From: UBA6382 sp963600315
GTDB taxonomy: Bacteria > Bacteroidota > Bacteroidia > Bacteroidales > Bacteroidaceae
Assembly: GCA_963600315.1 (NCBI GenBank)
Contig: CAVCAW010000053.1
Coordinates: 1 to 64,000 of the forward strand
Length of the DNA: 64,000 nucleotides
Direction: 5' to 3'
The notes under the pieces: generated by a model
What the model was told of the DNA's origin: nothing
The model's database searches: none
What the model saw: only the letters and a program-made list of their open reading frames with translations
Translations under genes and position numbers: made by a program
Part shown: positions 16,168 through 24,706 of the stretch, piece after piece
Numbering within the stretch: the first letter of the stretch is position 1
Layout of the letters: every line of letters starts with the position of its first letter

Positions 16168-17673
16168 ATGAAGAAATCACTACTCACCACAGCAGCTTTG
16201 GCTCCGCTCGCAGCATTGGCGCAACAAACCATTGCCCAAAAGCCAAATATCATATTCATTCTTTGTGACGACATGGGCTACGGCGACCTCGCCTGCTACG
16301 GTCAGCCCTATATCCACACTCCCAATATCGACCGACTTGCCTCCGAGGGCATGCGCTTCACTCAAGCCTATGCGGGAAGTCCGGTCAGTGCCCCCTCGCG
16401 TGCCACCATCATGACCGGACAGCACACAGGCCACACCCACGTGCGTGGCAACCTCGAGTATTGGAAGAACCGTCCCAACATAACCTACGGCAAGAGCCAA
16501 GACCCCGACCGCGTCGGACAGGAACCCTATGACTCCAACCACATCATACTACCTGAAATCATGAAGAAGAACGGCTACACCACTGGCATGTTCGGCAAAT
16601 GGGCGGGAGGCTATGAAGGATCTGAGTCAACACCCGACAAGCGTGGCATAGATGAATACTATGGCTACATTTGCCAATATATGGCACACATGTACTACCC
16701 CAATTTCCTCAATCGCTATAGCAAGCGGCTGGGCGATACGCAAACAGTGCGTGTGGAACTGACCGACAATACCAAATATTCCACCAGCAACGATGACTAC
16801 GCCAAACGTACGCAATACTCTGGCGACCTCATCCACCACGAAGCACTCGACTGGCTTAACCGTCAGGAAGAGGGCAAACCGTTCTATGGATTCTTCACCT
16901 ACACGCTGCCTCACGCTGAGCTCTACCAGCCCAACGACTCCATACTACAGGCCTACGAACAAACCTTCTGCGACGACATCTCGTTTTCAGGAGTCGACCG
17001 CTATCATGCCAACACCAATATGCATGCCCAGTTTGCAGCCATGATAACACGCCTCGATGCCTATGTAGGCGAAATTATGCAAACGCTCAAAGACAAGGGG
17101 CTCGACAAGAATACTCTCGTAATCTTCTCGTCCGACAACGGTCCTCACGAAGAGGGTGGGGCTGACCCCACATTCTTCGGTCGCGACGGTAAACTCAAGG
17201 GCTTGAAGCGCTCGTGTAATGAAGGCGGCATACGCATACCATTCATAGCGTGGTGGCCCGGCCACGTGCAGTCGGGTAGCGTCAACGACCACCAGTTGGC
17301 GTTCTACGACATCCTGCCCACCTTCTGCGACCTGCTTGGCATTAAGACCAGCGATTACCTTAATCCAGCAGTAACTGGCGATAGCTTCGACGGCATCTCC
17401 TTTGCCCCCACGCTCTTGGGCAATGATAACCAACAGGAGGAACACGACTTCCTTTACTGGGAATTCCACGAGACCAACCAGATAGGCGTACGCTCAGGTA
17501 ATTGGAAACTCATCTATCGCAACGGCGCAAGCGAACTCTACGACCTTGCCACTGATTTGCACGAAGATAACAATGTGGCAGCACAATACCCAGAAGTGGT
17601 CAACCGCCTCGTACAGATTATCAAGGAGCAACACGTAGAATCATCACAGTTCAAAGTCTCGTTGCCAAACTAG
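16168..17673 (+). CDS. Secreted serine-type sulfatase (arylsulfatase A-like, S1 family)
   Basis: Hydrolyses sulfate esters, probably on sulfated glycans; exported. 501 residues with signal peptide 1-19. The formylglycine motif is S-A-P-S-R at 74-78 (serine type, needing the radical-SAM maturase anSME, not in this window) followed by GQHTGH. Metal ligands are in ILCDDMGYGD (D34, D35) and SSDNGPHEEGG; FGKW and LPHAEL supply other active-site residues. The C-terminal subdomain (SGNWKLIYRNG, ELYDLATD) is complete. Co-directional with the lectin-like gene 24 bp upstream. Fucosidases 3-7 kb away suggest a fucosylated, sulfated substrate such as mucin O-glycans (inference). Confidence 0.93.
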   Translation: MKKSLLTTAALAPLAALAQQTIAQKPNIIFILCDDMGYGDLACYGQPYIHTPNIDRLASEGMRFTQAYAGSPVSAPSRATIMTGQHTGHTHVRGNLEYWKNRPNITYGKSQDPDRVGQEPYDSNHIILPEIMKKNGYTTGMFGKWAGGYEGSESTPDKRGIDEYYGYICQYMAHMYYPNFLNRYSKRLGDTQTVRVELTDNTKYSTSNDDYAKRTQYSGDLIHHEALDWLNRQEEGKPFYGFFTYTLPHAELYQPNDSILQAYEQTFCDDISFSGVDRYHANTNMHAQFAAMITRLDAYVGEIMQTLKDKGLDKNTLVIFSSDNGPHEEGGADPTFFGRDGKLKGLKRSCNEGGIRIPFIAWWPGHVQSGSVNDHQLAFYDILPTFCDLLGIKTSDYLNPAVTGDSFDGISFAPTLLGNDNQQEEHDFLYWEFHETNQIGVRSGNWKLIYRNGASELYDLATDLHEDNNVAAQYPEVVNRLVQIIKEQHVESSQFKVSLPN

Positions 17674-17690
17674 ACAGCGGCACCATGACC

Positions 17691-17739
17691 AGAGGGTGGG
17701 AAGCAAAGACTCGAAACAACTTTGCAACCCCCTCTTTTT
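17691..17739 (+). terminator. Terminator after the sulfatase gene
   Basis: AGAGGGTGGGAAGCAAAG (17691-17708) pairs imperfectly with CTTTGCAACCCCCTCT ending near 17735, followed by a T run. Confidence 0.7.
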
Positions 17740-17893
17740 GCTTTGCGGTCAGACAGGGACTCAATCGACCGTACAATAAACAGCCGGATACTTGCAAGGA
17801 GCGTTTCGGTTTCCTATACTTATAATAAGACAAGAAAATTGTTCTTATAACCCAGAATTTGTTCTTAGTGATTTCTCTTCTGACGAAAACAAG

Positions 17894-17927
17894 AAAAGGC
17901 ACCAAAGCTGATGCTTTAGTGCCTTTT
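17894..17927 (-). terminator. Terminator after tRNA-His
   Basis: AAAAGGCACCAAAGC (17894-17908) and GCTTTAGTGCCTTTT (17913-17927) form a 15-bp stem with one mismatch. It abuts the encoded CCA end of the tRNA on the minus strand and ends in TTTT. Confidence 0.8.
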
Positions 17928-18004
17928 GGGGTGACTAGTGGGATTCGAACCCACGACATTCAGAACCACAATCTGACGCTCTAACCAACTGAACTATAGT
18001 CACC
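17927..18004 (-). tRNA. tRNA-His (anticodon GTG)
   Basis: The minus strand folds into a full cloverleaf: acceptor GTGACTA/TAGTCAC, D arm with AGTTGGTTAGA, anticodon loop TTGTGGT with anticodon GTG, and T arm GTGGGTTCGAATCCCAC. The extra G-1 (18004) faces discriminator C (17930), the histidine identity pair, and CCA is encoded (17929-17927). It has its own promoter and terminator. Confidence 0.96.
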
Positions 18005-18056
18005 ATGTTGGCATGAAACTAGGCTTGCTCTCAAACCGCTTGTTCCAATTGCAGTG

Positions 18057-18088
18057 CAAAAGTAATGGTTTTGTTCGGTAAAACCAAA
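18057..18088 (-). promoter_or_regulatory. tRNA-His promoter (TTTG-N20-TACTTTTG)
   Basis: Minus strand: -33 TTTG at 18088-18085, a 20-bp spacer, -7 TACTTTTG at 18064-18057. A textbook Bacteroidetes promoter about 53 bases upstream of the tRNA. Confidence 0.8.
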
Positions 18089-18299
18089 TTTTAGAGACAA
18101 AAATCAATGGGAGTCTGCGCTTTTGCGGCAATAGCCGGAGCTGCGGACGGGCGAAGTAGTCGCAAAGCAGCGGCATTAGCTGGAAAATATGCTGCTATCT
18201 CGGCAGCAACCGACACCTATAGCTTGCTAACAAAGAACTTGGCAAATACTGCGGTCGTGGAGGTGGCTGTGGCTACCAAAAGCATGAAAACGAGAAAGA

Positions 18300-18326
18300 G
18301 CTGGGCTCCGGTTGATGGAGTCCAGC
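18300..18326 (-). terminator. Hairpin downstream of the 808-residue secreted protein gene
   Basis: GCTGGGCTCC (18300-18309) pairs with GGAGTCCAGC (18317-18326). On the minus strand it is followed by CTCTTTCTCG, T-rich but not a pure T run, so it is a moderate terminator candidate. Confidence 0.6.
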
Positions 18327-18370
18327 CCTTTGTATCCACACTAGGTGGAAGCCGCTAGGTGCGGTGTGGG

Positions 18371-20797
18371 TTATTTGCGAATGAACTTGCGGCGGTTGAT
18401 GATGTAGATGCCCTTTTCGGGAATCTCGGAAAGTCGCTTGCCGTTGATGTCGTATACTGCGTTATGTCCCTTCAGTGAGTTGTCGATAAGTGCATCAATG
18501 CCATCGGGATTGAAAACATCAGTCACGCTGACGTTGGGATTCTCGATGATGTAGAACACGGAGCCGTGGTCGTTGTAGGTCCAGTCGCGCAGAGCCTGCG
18601 GAGTGGTGCCAGTACAGATGCAAGCGTACTTATAGTCACTGCCGTCCTTGCCAAGAAAGCTGAAGGAGTTTTCGAGCGACTTGGTGGTGCTATTGTAAGA
18701 GGTTGTCTCGCTAGCTGAGTTGGTGCGGATAGACTTGAGCGCTGTCTCTTCTGTTGTGAACTTATAGTCGCGACCCGACAGTGTGACGAAAGCCTGGGCT
18801 CCGGGATTGTAGAGATAGTAGGAGCTTCCGTTCTTCAGTATCTGCCAGCAGTCGTCTAAGCTAAAAGGGTCAACCTCCTCTTCGTAGGCGGTGTCACCGA
18901 TGCCCTGCACGCAGCCGTTACTGGCCTTGATGCTGACGTATTCGTCGCTCACATTGGAGTTGTGTACCAATGTGCCTTCGCCAGTGATGGAGACGATGAA
19001 GTAGGCCTTGTCGTTGGACAGCTGCGACAGACTGGTAATGGTGTCGCCAGTCAGAGGCTTCACGTTGTAGGTGATGCGGATAGTCATGATTGAATCAACG
19101 ATAGAGACTTTCGCATTGTAGCCGTTGATGGCTACGGGAGTAACGAGGGTGTCAACCTCGATGACGTGGTCGGTGCTGAGCTGGTCACCGTTGTAATAGG
19201 TCGTGCCCTTGAATGTGGCGCCGCCCTTGCTTCCCTCGGGTGCGCCCTCAACTGTCACCGTGTAGGGAGTTTTGAGAGCCTCGATAAACTGCCCTTCAAC
19301 GAGTACCTCGCTACCGATAATCATAGAACCAGGGATGGTGAGCAGTCCGTTGTCGTCGAAGCTTGAGTACGGATAGCTGTGAACGAAATAGAGCGGGTTG
19401 CCCTTGTCATCGTACTGGCTGGTGGCGCTAGTGTTGTAGCCCGAGCGAATGATGACTCCGTTGTGGCTGAAGCCTGGGTAGGGGTCAATCTTGATGGTGA
19501 GGTCCTTGCCGTATGCTGCTTTTACATTGGTGAGCGGGTTACCGTCGGCTGTGAGCATCTGGCCGTTGAGCGAGCCTTCGATTACGCGTACGCTGTCGGA
19601 GTGGATGTCGAGCACGCGGTCAATGATAGTACCGCCGTTGTTGGGCAGCAGGTTGTTGGTGTTGGGGTTGCCGGCAGGGTCGATGCTGTTCCAGTCAATC
19701 TTGTAGCGCATGCGGTAGAAGCCGCAAGCTGTGGTGTCGGGCACGGTGAACGAAGGCATGCCGCTATTGATGGTGTTGCCGTTGGAGGCTGTGGTGCCGT
19801 CGCTCTTGAGCCATGAGGAGGAGCCGGAACCAGTGGCGGCATTGGGGTTGTAGGCTGAGTAGCTGACAATCTCGCTGCCGTCGGCAGGAGTACCGTTGTC
19901 GTTGATGTCATAGGTGAACTTTCCGTCGTTGTTCCAGTCTACATATACATATCCCGACATGTAGGCACCTTTGTAAGAGAACTTGGGCGTAACGGTCTGA
20001 CCGGCTGTGGCGCTGAAGGACTGGTCCATCTGGTCTTTGTAGACCGTGGTGACAAATTCGGTGCACTGCTGGTCGTCAAGTCCGATGGCGGTGACGCTGC
20101 GGTCAGAACGCGACTGCTCGAGGTCCTTGTCGAAATTGATAGCATACATCTCGGTGGTGAAACGCGGCGCAGGGTCGTCGTTGATCACAATCTGGTCGAT
20201 GTAGCATGCAAAGTCTTCCTCGCCCACTTCTGGTGTGCGGACGTCGGGGCAAATCACGAGTGAGCTGATGTCGATACCGTCTTTGTCGGCGTCGGCATAG
20301 CTGAAGCCGTTGATGGCTACCACTACGTCAACCCAAGTGTTGGCAGCCACCTTAGTCTCAGTGGCGACCTTGAACTGCTCGCAGGAGCCGTCTTGCCAGC
20401 TCCAGGCTTCTTCGGTACGCTTGCCGAGACCGCATACGAGCACGCGGCTCTCCACAGGCTTGTAGAGCATGAAGTGTACGTAGCGCGACTCCTTGGTGAG
20501 GCGGAATGGCTCTTTGAGGTCTATTCGCACGCCGAAGGTGTTGCTGCCATAGCGGCTGCGCTGCAGGCCGACGATATTGGCGGTAGAGTCAGGTGCGGCA
20601 CCCAGCACAGGGTCCACCTGATTGAGGTGATTCTTGATGACCTGAGCGTTGCCCTCAAGTGTTCCAGTGCGGAAGGGGCTTTCTTCCCAGGTGTCGTATA
20701 CTCCAACGGACTTGTAGTCCAGAGAGTCGAAAGATATGGTTTGTGCGTTAGCGGCAAGTACTAGCCATGCCGACGCAATGAAAAGTATGCGTTTCAT
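18371..20797 (-). CDS. Large secreted lectin-like protein with GEVED domain
   Basis: An 808-residue secreted protein with signal peptide 1-18 (LVLAANAQ). Residues about 20-215 look like a beta-sandwich that measures out ligands on surfaces (VHFMLYKPVES, WSWQDGSCEQF, IDQIVINDD). Residues about 285-400 form a GEVED-type domain (GYVYVDWNNDGKF, CGFYRMRYKIDW). Later segments repeat TVEGAPEGSKGG and a ricin-like trefoil (CWQILKNGSSYYLYNPGAQA). The C-terminal tail is YDINGKRLSEIPEKGIYIIN then RRKFIRK. No catalytic residues are recognised; glycan binding is inferred from neighbours. It starts 21 bp after the GH29 gene ends and should share its transcript. Confidence 0.82.
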   Translation of the reverse strand: MKRILFIASAWLVLAANAQTISFDSLDYKSVGVYDTWEESPFRTGTLEGNAQVIKNHLNQVDPVLGAAPDSTANIVGLQRSRYGSNTFGVRIDLKEPFRLTKESRYVHFMLYKPVESRVLVCGLGKRTEEAWSWQDGSCEQFKVATETKVAANTWVDVVVAINGFSYADADKDGIDISSLVICPDVRTPEVGEEDFACYIDQIVINDDPAPRFTTEMYAINFDKDLEQSRSDRSVTAIGLDDQQCTEFVTTVYKDQMDQSFSATAGQTVTPKFSYKGAYMSGYVYVDWNNDGKFTYDINDNGTPADGSEIVSYSAYNPNAATGSGSSSWLKSDGTTASNGNTINSGMPSFTVPDTTACGFYRMRYKIDWNSIDPAGNPNTNNLLPNNGGTIIDRVLDIHSDSVRVIEGSLNGQMLTADGNPLTNVKAAYGKDLTIKIDPYPGFSHNGVIIRSGYNTSATSQYDDKGNPLYFVHSYPYSSFDDNGLLTIPGSMIIGSEVLVEGQFIEALKTPYTVTVEGAPEGSKGGATFKGTTYYNGDQLSTDHVIEVDTLVTPVAINGYNAKVSIVDSIMTIRITYNVKPLTGDTITSLSQLSNDKAYFIVSITGEGTLVHNSNVSDEYVSIKASNGCVQGIGDTAYEEEVDPFSLDDCWQILKNGSSYYLYNPGAQAFVTLSGRDYKFTTEETALKSIRTNSASETTSYNSTTKSLENSFSFLGKDGSDYKYACICTGTTPQALRDWTYNDHGSVFYIIENPNVSVTDVFNPDGIDALIDNSLKGHNAVYDINGKRLSEIPEKGIYIINRRKFIRK

Positions 20798-20818
20798 AGT
20801 GTATCGGTTAATGTTTGG

Positions 20819-22321
20819 TTAGTAGATGCTTATGTTGGATAGCAGCGGACAAGCGCGGCTGTCGTTGATGGTGACCCTGAGGCCTTTTGCCTTGTAGCCG
20901 TTGCCGTAGCTGCTGGACGTGCTGCCGTTGAGCGGCAGTATGCGTTTGTAGCCCACAGTGGTGGTCTGCACAGACGAAGCTAGGCGCTTCCATGTGGAGC
21001 CGTCTTCAGTGTATTCCACTTTCCAGTCCTTGATGCGCTGTCCCAACTTAATGTATTCTTGCATCTGCAGATAGCGCACGGTCTGCGCTTCGTCCCAAGT
21101 GAAAGTAATGGTGGCTGAAGTAGTGCCGTCGTTGGTAGCCCAGTAGGTGTTCTTGTCGTCATCGACTAGATTGGCTGCTGAGTAGTTGCGGTTTGTTCCG
21201 GCGTCGCGGGTCTCACTCACCTCTATGGTTGCTGTCTTGGCCAGGTCGGTCTTGAAGCGTGTAGTCAGCAGATTTCCCATTTCCTTGAGTCGATTGACGG
21301 TGGCTGAAGGCAGGTGACCAGTGGTGTCAGGCGGGCAGTTGAGGATGAGGGTAGCGTTGCGACCTACGGTCTCCAGATACATCTGGAAGAGGCGCTCTGC
21401 ACCCAGCACACCCTCTCCAGAGTGCCAGAACCAGCCGCTAGTGGTAGCTTTGGCGTCGCTTTCGCCAGGTAACCACTGCCAAGAGTTCTCCTGGCCCACT
21501 TGATTGGTGGCATTGTTGCTGACCGTCGGGTCAAGCATGGCCCAGTTGGTTTCGCCAGCCCATCCTGCCTCATTACCAATCCAGCGTGCTTCGCCGCCCA
21601 GACCCCACATGACGCAGTTTGGAGCAATCTTGTGTACACGGTCGCGAAGGTTGGGTATGTCGTAATAGTAGCTGCTGTTGATGCTGATGCTGGTGTTCTT
21701 GCCACCATAGTAGCCTGAACCGCCGTTGGCGCCGTCAAACCACATCTCAAACTGGTCGCTGCCGTATTGCGCAAGTTCCTCACACTGCTTGAGGAACACA
21801 TCAATTACGTAGTTGTCTTCACCATAGTAGCCCGAATTGCGGTCCCATGGCGACACATAGAAACCATATTTCATGTCAAGTTTCTGAGCTGCTTTTGCAA
21901 ACAACTCTGGTATGTTGCCGTTGCGCCCATTGTCATTGCCGGCTTTGGCTATGCTGTGGGTCGTAGTTGCTGTGGGCCAAAGGCAAAAACCATCGTGATG
22001 TTTCACGACTGCGATACCACCCTTCATGCCTGCTGCTTTTACAGCAGTGAGCCATTGCTCAGGGTCTGGCATTTGGGTCGGAGCGTACTTGGTTTCGTCT
22101 TCATCGCCGTTGCCCCATTCCAAACCGGTGAAGGTGTTCATTCCGTAGTGGAAGAATGCGTAGAATTCCGTTTCGTTCCATAACAATTGTCGTTCGGAAG
22201 GCACGGGGTGGCACGGCAGAGGCTCATTGTCAGGGTTACTGAGCGTCTGCGTCTTAAGATCTAACTGCGCGAACGTAGTTAGCGGCACAGTGAGTGCAAT
22301 GAGAAAAGTCAGAGTTTTCAT
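20819..22321 (-). CDS. GH29 alpha-L-fucosidase with C-terminal F5/8 type C (CBM32-like) domain
   Basis: Secreted exo-alpha-L-fucosidase, 500 residues, signal peptide 1-19. GH29 signatures: FHYGMNTFTGLEWG (57-70), VVKHHDGFCLW (H108, H109) and the nucleophile in MWFDGANGG (D196). Residues about 365-500 form a discoidin-like carbohydrate-binding domain (NLVDDDKNTYWAT, KDWKVEYTEDGSTWKRL, GLRVTINDSRACP). The domain layout is like GH29 group B (alpha-1,3/1,4 linkages), though the subgroup is inferred. It is followed 21 bp on by a lectin-like protein and preceded by folD 107 bp upstream; no clear TAnnTTTG element is seen in that gap, so read-through from folD is possible. Confidence 0.92.
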   Translation of the reverse strand: MKTLTFLIALTVPLTTFAQLDLKTQTLSNPDNEPLPCHPVPSERQLLWNETEFYAFFHYGMNTFTGLEWGNGDEDETKYAPTQMPDPEQWLTAVKAAGMKGGIAVVKHHDGFCLWPTATTTHSIAKAGNDNGRNGNIPELFAKAAQKLDMKYGFYVSPWDRNSGYYGEDNYVIDVFLKQCEELAQYGSDQFEMWFDGANGGSGYYGGKNTSISINSSYYYDIPNLRDRVHKIAPNCVMWGLGGEARWIGNEAGWAGETNWAMLDPTVSNNATNQVGQENSWQWLPGESDAKATTSGWFWHSGEGVLGAERLFQMYLETVGRNATLILNCPPDTTGHLPSATVNRLKEMGNLLTTRFKTDLAKTATIEVSETRDAGTNRNYSAANLVDDDKNTYWATNDGTTSATITFTWDEAQTVRYLQMQEYIKLGQRIKDWKVEYTEDGSTWKRLASSVQTTTVGYKRILPLNGSTSSSYGNGYKAKGLRVTINDSRACPLLSNISIY

Positions 22322-22428
22322 TGGTAACTGCTAATTATTAGGGTTATTATTCGTGTGTTATACGGAACCAATGTGGCTCCTAGAGTTGTTTTTCGCTTAT
22401 TGTGGCTTCTTGTTGTGTATTCTGGTAG

Positions 22429-23307
22429 TTATTTATAAACCTTCTTTTGCCCTGCAAGCAGAGTGTTTGTCATCAAGGAGCATATTGTCATTGGACCAAC
22501 TCCACCCGGCACGGGTGTAATGTATGAGCACAATGGTGCCACTTCGCTAAATTTTACATCACCGGTCAGTCTGAATCCCTTGGGGCGCGTACTGTCGGGT
22601 ACTCGCGTGGTGCCAACGTCGATGACCACGGCACCAGGCTTGACCATGTCGGCAGTGACAAATTCAGGCTGTCCTATGGCGGCAATGATGATGTCAGCTT
22701 GCTTGCACTCTTCCTTTATGTTGGCGCTGTGACTATGACAGACGGTGACGGTTGCATCTCCATAGTTTTTCTGCATCATAAGTTGCGCCATTGGCTTGCC
22801 CACGATGTTGGACCGCCCCAATATGACACATTTCTTGCCCGATGTTTCTATGTTGTAGTATCTCAAAAGTTCAAGTATGCCCCTAGGTGTGGCTGAGATG
22901 AAACATGGTAGTCCTATGGCGAGTCTGCCCACGTTGATAGGGTGAAACCCGTCAACATCCTTGCGATAGTCGATGGCCTCAATTACTTTCTGCTCATCGA
23001 TATGCTTTGGTAGTGGTAATTGCACAATGAAACCGTCGACGTCGCTGTCGCAGTTGAGTTTCTCAACCTCTTTCAACAACTCGTCTTCCGTTATGGTGTC
23101 TTCAAATCGGAGTAGGGTGGATTTGAAACCGCACTCATTGCACGCCTTTACCTTGTTTGCCACATACGTCTCGCTTCCCCCGTCGTGTCCAACGAGTATG
23201 GCTGCGAGGTGCGGTCGTTTGCCTCCTTTCTTCAGCAGCTCGTCGACCTGTGCGGCTATGTCGAGCTTGATGGTGGCGGCAGTCTGTTTTCCGTCAATTA
23301 AAGTCAT
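22429..23307 (-). CDS. folD: Methylenetetrahydrofolate dehydrogenase / methenyltetrahydrofolate cyclohydrolase
   Basis: Bifunctional cytosolic enzyme interconverting 5,10-methylene-, methenyl- and 10-formyl-tetrahydrofolate. 292 residues, normal length. Motifs: ETYVANKVKACNECGF with the catalytic lysine, DGFIVQLPLPKHID, DVDGFHPINVGRL, the NADP loop CVILGRSNIVGKPMAQL and the C-terminal PVPGGVGPMTICSLM. It starts 30 bp after the second fucosidase gene ends and has no visible promoter of its own, so it is probably read from ffh or the fucosidase. Confidence 0.96.
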   Translation of the reverse strand: MTLIDGKQTAATIKLDIAAQVDELLKKGGKRPHLAAILVGHDGGSETYVANKVKACNECGFKSTLLRFEDTITEDELLKEVEKLNCDSDVDGFIVQLPLPKHIDEQKVIEAIDYRKDVDGFHPINVGRLAIGLPCFISATPRGILELLRYYNIETSGKKCVILGRSNIVGKPMAQLMMQKNYGDATVTVCHSHSANIKEECKQADIIIAAIGQPEFVTADMVKPGAVVIDVGTTRVPDSTRPKGFRLTGDVKFSEVAPLCSYITPVPGGVGPMTICSLMTNTLLAGQKKVYK

Positions 23308-23337
23308 TGTCTATGTTGTGTTGTTTATGGGTTACTT

Positions 23338-24627
23338 CTACTTCAGCGTTACCTCAATGATGTAGTCGATGCTGTCGGTGGGGTTGAGTCCAGCGAGTGT
23401 GAGCGTTTTGTCCTTGTAGGAATAGGGCAGTGCTTTCCTCGTCTCGTATTCGCAGACCGCTTTCACTTTTCGGTCAGTCGGCAGGCTGATGTCGCCAACC
23501 TTATTATTAAGTACGTGCAGCCATATGTTGTCGCCGCTGCGTGTCGCCACGCAGTCGTCCGACACGGTGGGGCCAGCATGAGTGGCATAAATCGTCTCGC
23601 CGTTGTCGCGGAGCCATTGTCCCATGCCTTTGAGACGGTCAAGCGCCAGCTGAGGCAGCTTGCCGTCGGGTTGGGGACCAATGTTGAGCAGCAGGTTAGC
23701 ACCCTTGGCGGCAGTCCTGACCAGCAGCTGCACCAGTTCTGCCACACTCTTGTAGCGCTTGTCGGCTAACCGGTAGCCCCACATGCCGTTCATAGTCTGG
23801 CACGTCTCCAGCGGCAGGCGGCTGACCTCCTGTCCGGACAATCCCGCTTTGTTCTCGCCCGGTATGTCGCGCTCAAACATCTGTATGTCTTCGCCAGGGT
23901 AGGGGGTCTTGTGATGGTTGTTGCCGATGAGGCAGGCGGGCTGCAGACGGTGGATGAGAGCGTATTGCTCAGGGAGCTGCCAGTCGAACGGCACCGCATC
24001 CTTGTCGTGGTCCCACAAGCCGTCAAACCAAATACAGCCGATGGGGCCGTAGTTGGTAAGGAGCTCAGTGAGCTGGTTGTTCATGAACTTGTAGTATGTC
24101 GGCCAGTTAGCTTTGGAGCGGTCTTTGCCAGTGTTGTTGCCCACCCGTCCAGAGGGGTAGTCATCGCGTGTCCAGTCAATATGGCTGTAGTATAAGTGCA
24201 GTTTGATGCCGTTGTCGGTGCATGCCTGCGCCAACTGTGCGATGATATCCTTGCCGTAGGGCGTGTGAGTGATGTTGTAGTTCGACTGCTGCGTGTTCCA
24301 CATTGAGAATCCGTCGTGGTGCCGTGAAGTAAAGGTCATGTAGCGTGCACCCGAGTCTTTGATGGCCTTGACCCACTCTTGCGCATCGAAGTCATGGGGG
24401 TAGAACGCATTGGCGAGTTTGGCGTACTCCTTGTTGTCGATGCCTTGGTCGGTCATCACCCATTCGCCCTGTCCGGGCATGGAGTACAGTCCCCAGTGGA
24501 TGAAGATGCCAAAGCGGCTCTCCTCAAACTGCTTGCGGGCTGCGAGGTTCTCCGCCGACGGGCTGTATTGCGCTGTTGCAGCAAGTGCAAGTGCTGTCGA
24601 CAATAGTATTGTAAGTAGTTTCTTCAT
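23338..24627 (-). CDS. GH29 alpha-L-fucosidase
   Basis: Secreted alpha-L-fucosidase, 429 residues, signal peptide 1-20. The catalytic barrel shows FGIFIHWGLYSMPG (39-52), TSRHHDGFSMW (H103, H104), the nucleophile in IWFDGLWDHD (D202), and MFERDIPG (E252) as a candidate acid/base. NLLLNIGPQPDGKLP and a short C-terminal beta domain complete it. No CBM is attached. Shorter than and only distantly similar to the other GH29 here, so the two probably differ in linkage preference. It is lodged between ffh (79 bp upstream) and folD (30 bp downstream) and lacks a visible promoter. Confidence 0.93.
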   Translation of the reverse strand: MKKLLTILLSTALALAATAQYSPSAENLAARKQFEESRFGIFIHWGLYSMPGQGEWVMTDQGIDNKEYAKLANAFYPHDFDAQEWVKAIKDSGARYMTFTSRHHDGFSMWNTQQSNYNITHTPYGKDIIAQLAQACTDNGIKLHLYYSHIDWTRDDYPSGRVGNNTGKDRSKANWPTYYKFMNNQLTELLTNYGPIGCIWFDGLWDHDKDAVPFDWQLPEQYALIHRLQPACLIGNNHHKTPYPGEDIQMFERDIPGENKAGLSGQEVSRLPLETCQTMNGMWGYRLADKRYKSVAELVQLLVRTAAKGANLLLNIGPQPDGKLPQLALDRLKGMGQWLRDNGETIYATHAGPTVSDDCVATRSGDNIWLHVLNNKVGDISLPTDRKVKAVCEYETRKALPYSYKDKTLTLAGLNPTDSIDYIIEVTLK

Positions 24628-24706
24628 CGTGACTGTTTAGGTTTTTTGAAGAGTTTGGGTTTCCTTAATGGTTAGGGAGCTTGGGCTTCAGCCGTGTGCC
24701 GCCTGG

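Noticed and set aside
17651..17959. 102-codon minus-strand frame running through the tRNA-His end
   Set aside because: Overlaps tRNA-His, its terminator and the sulfatase stop; a shadow.
18107..18358. 83-codon plus-strand open frame rich in alanine
   Set aside because: Overlaps the hairpin downstream of the 18371-20797 gene, no recognisable motif, and no promoter or partner gene.
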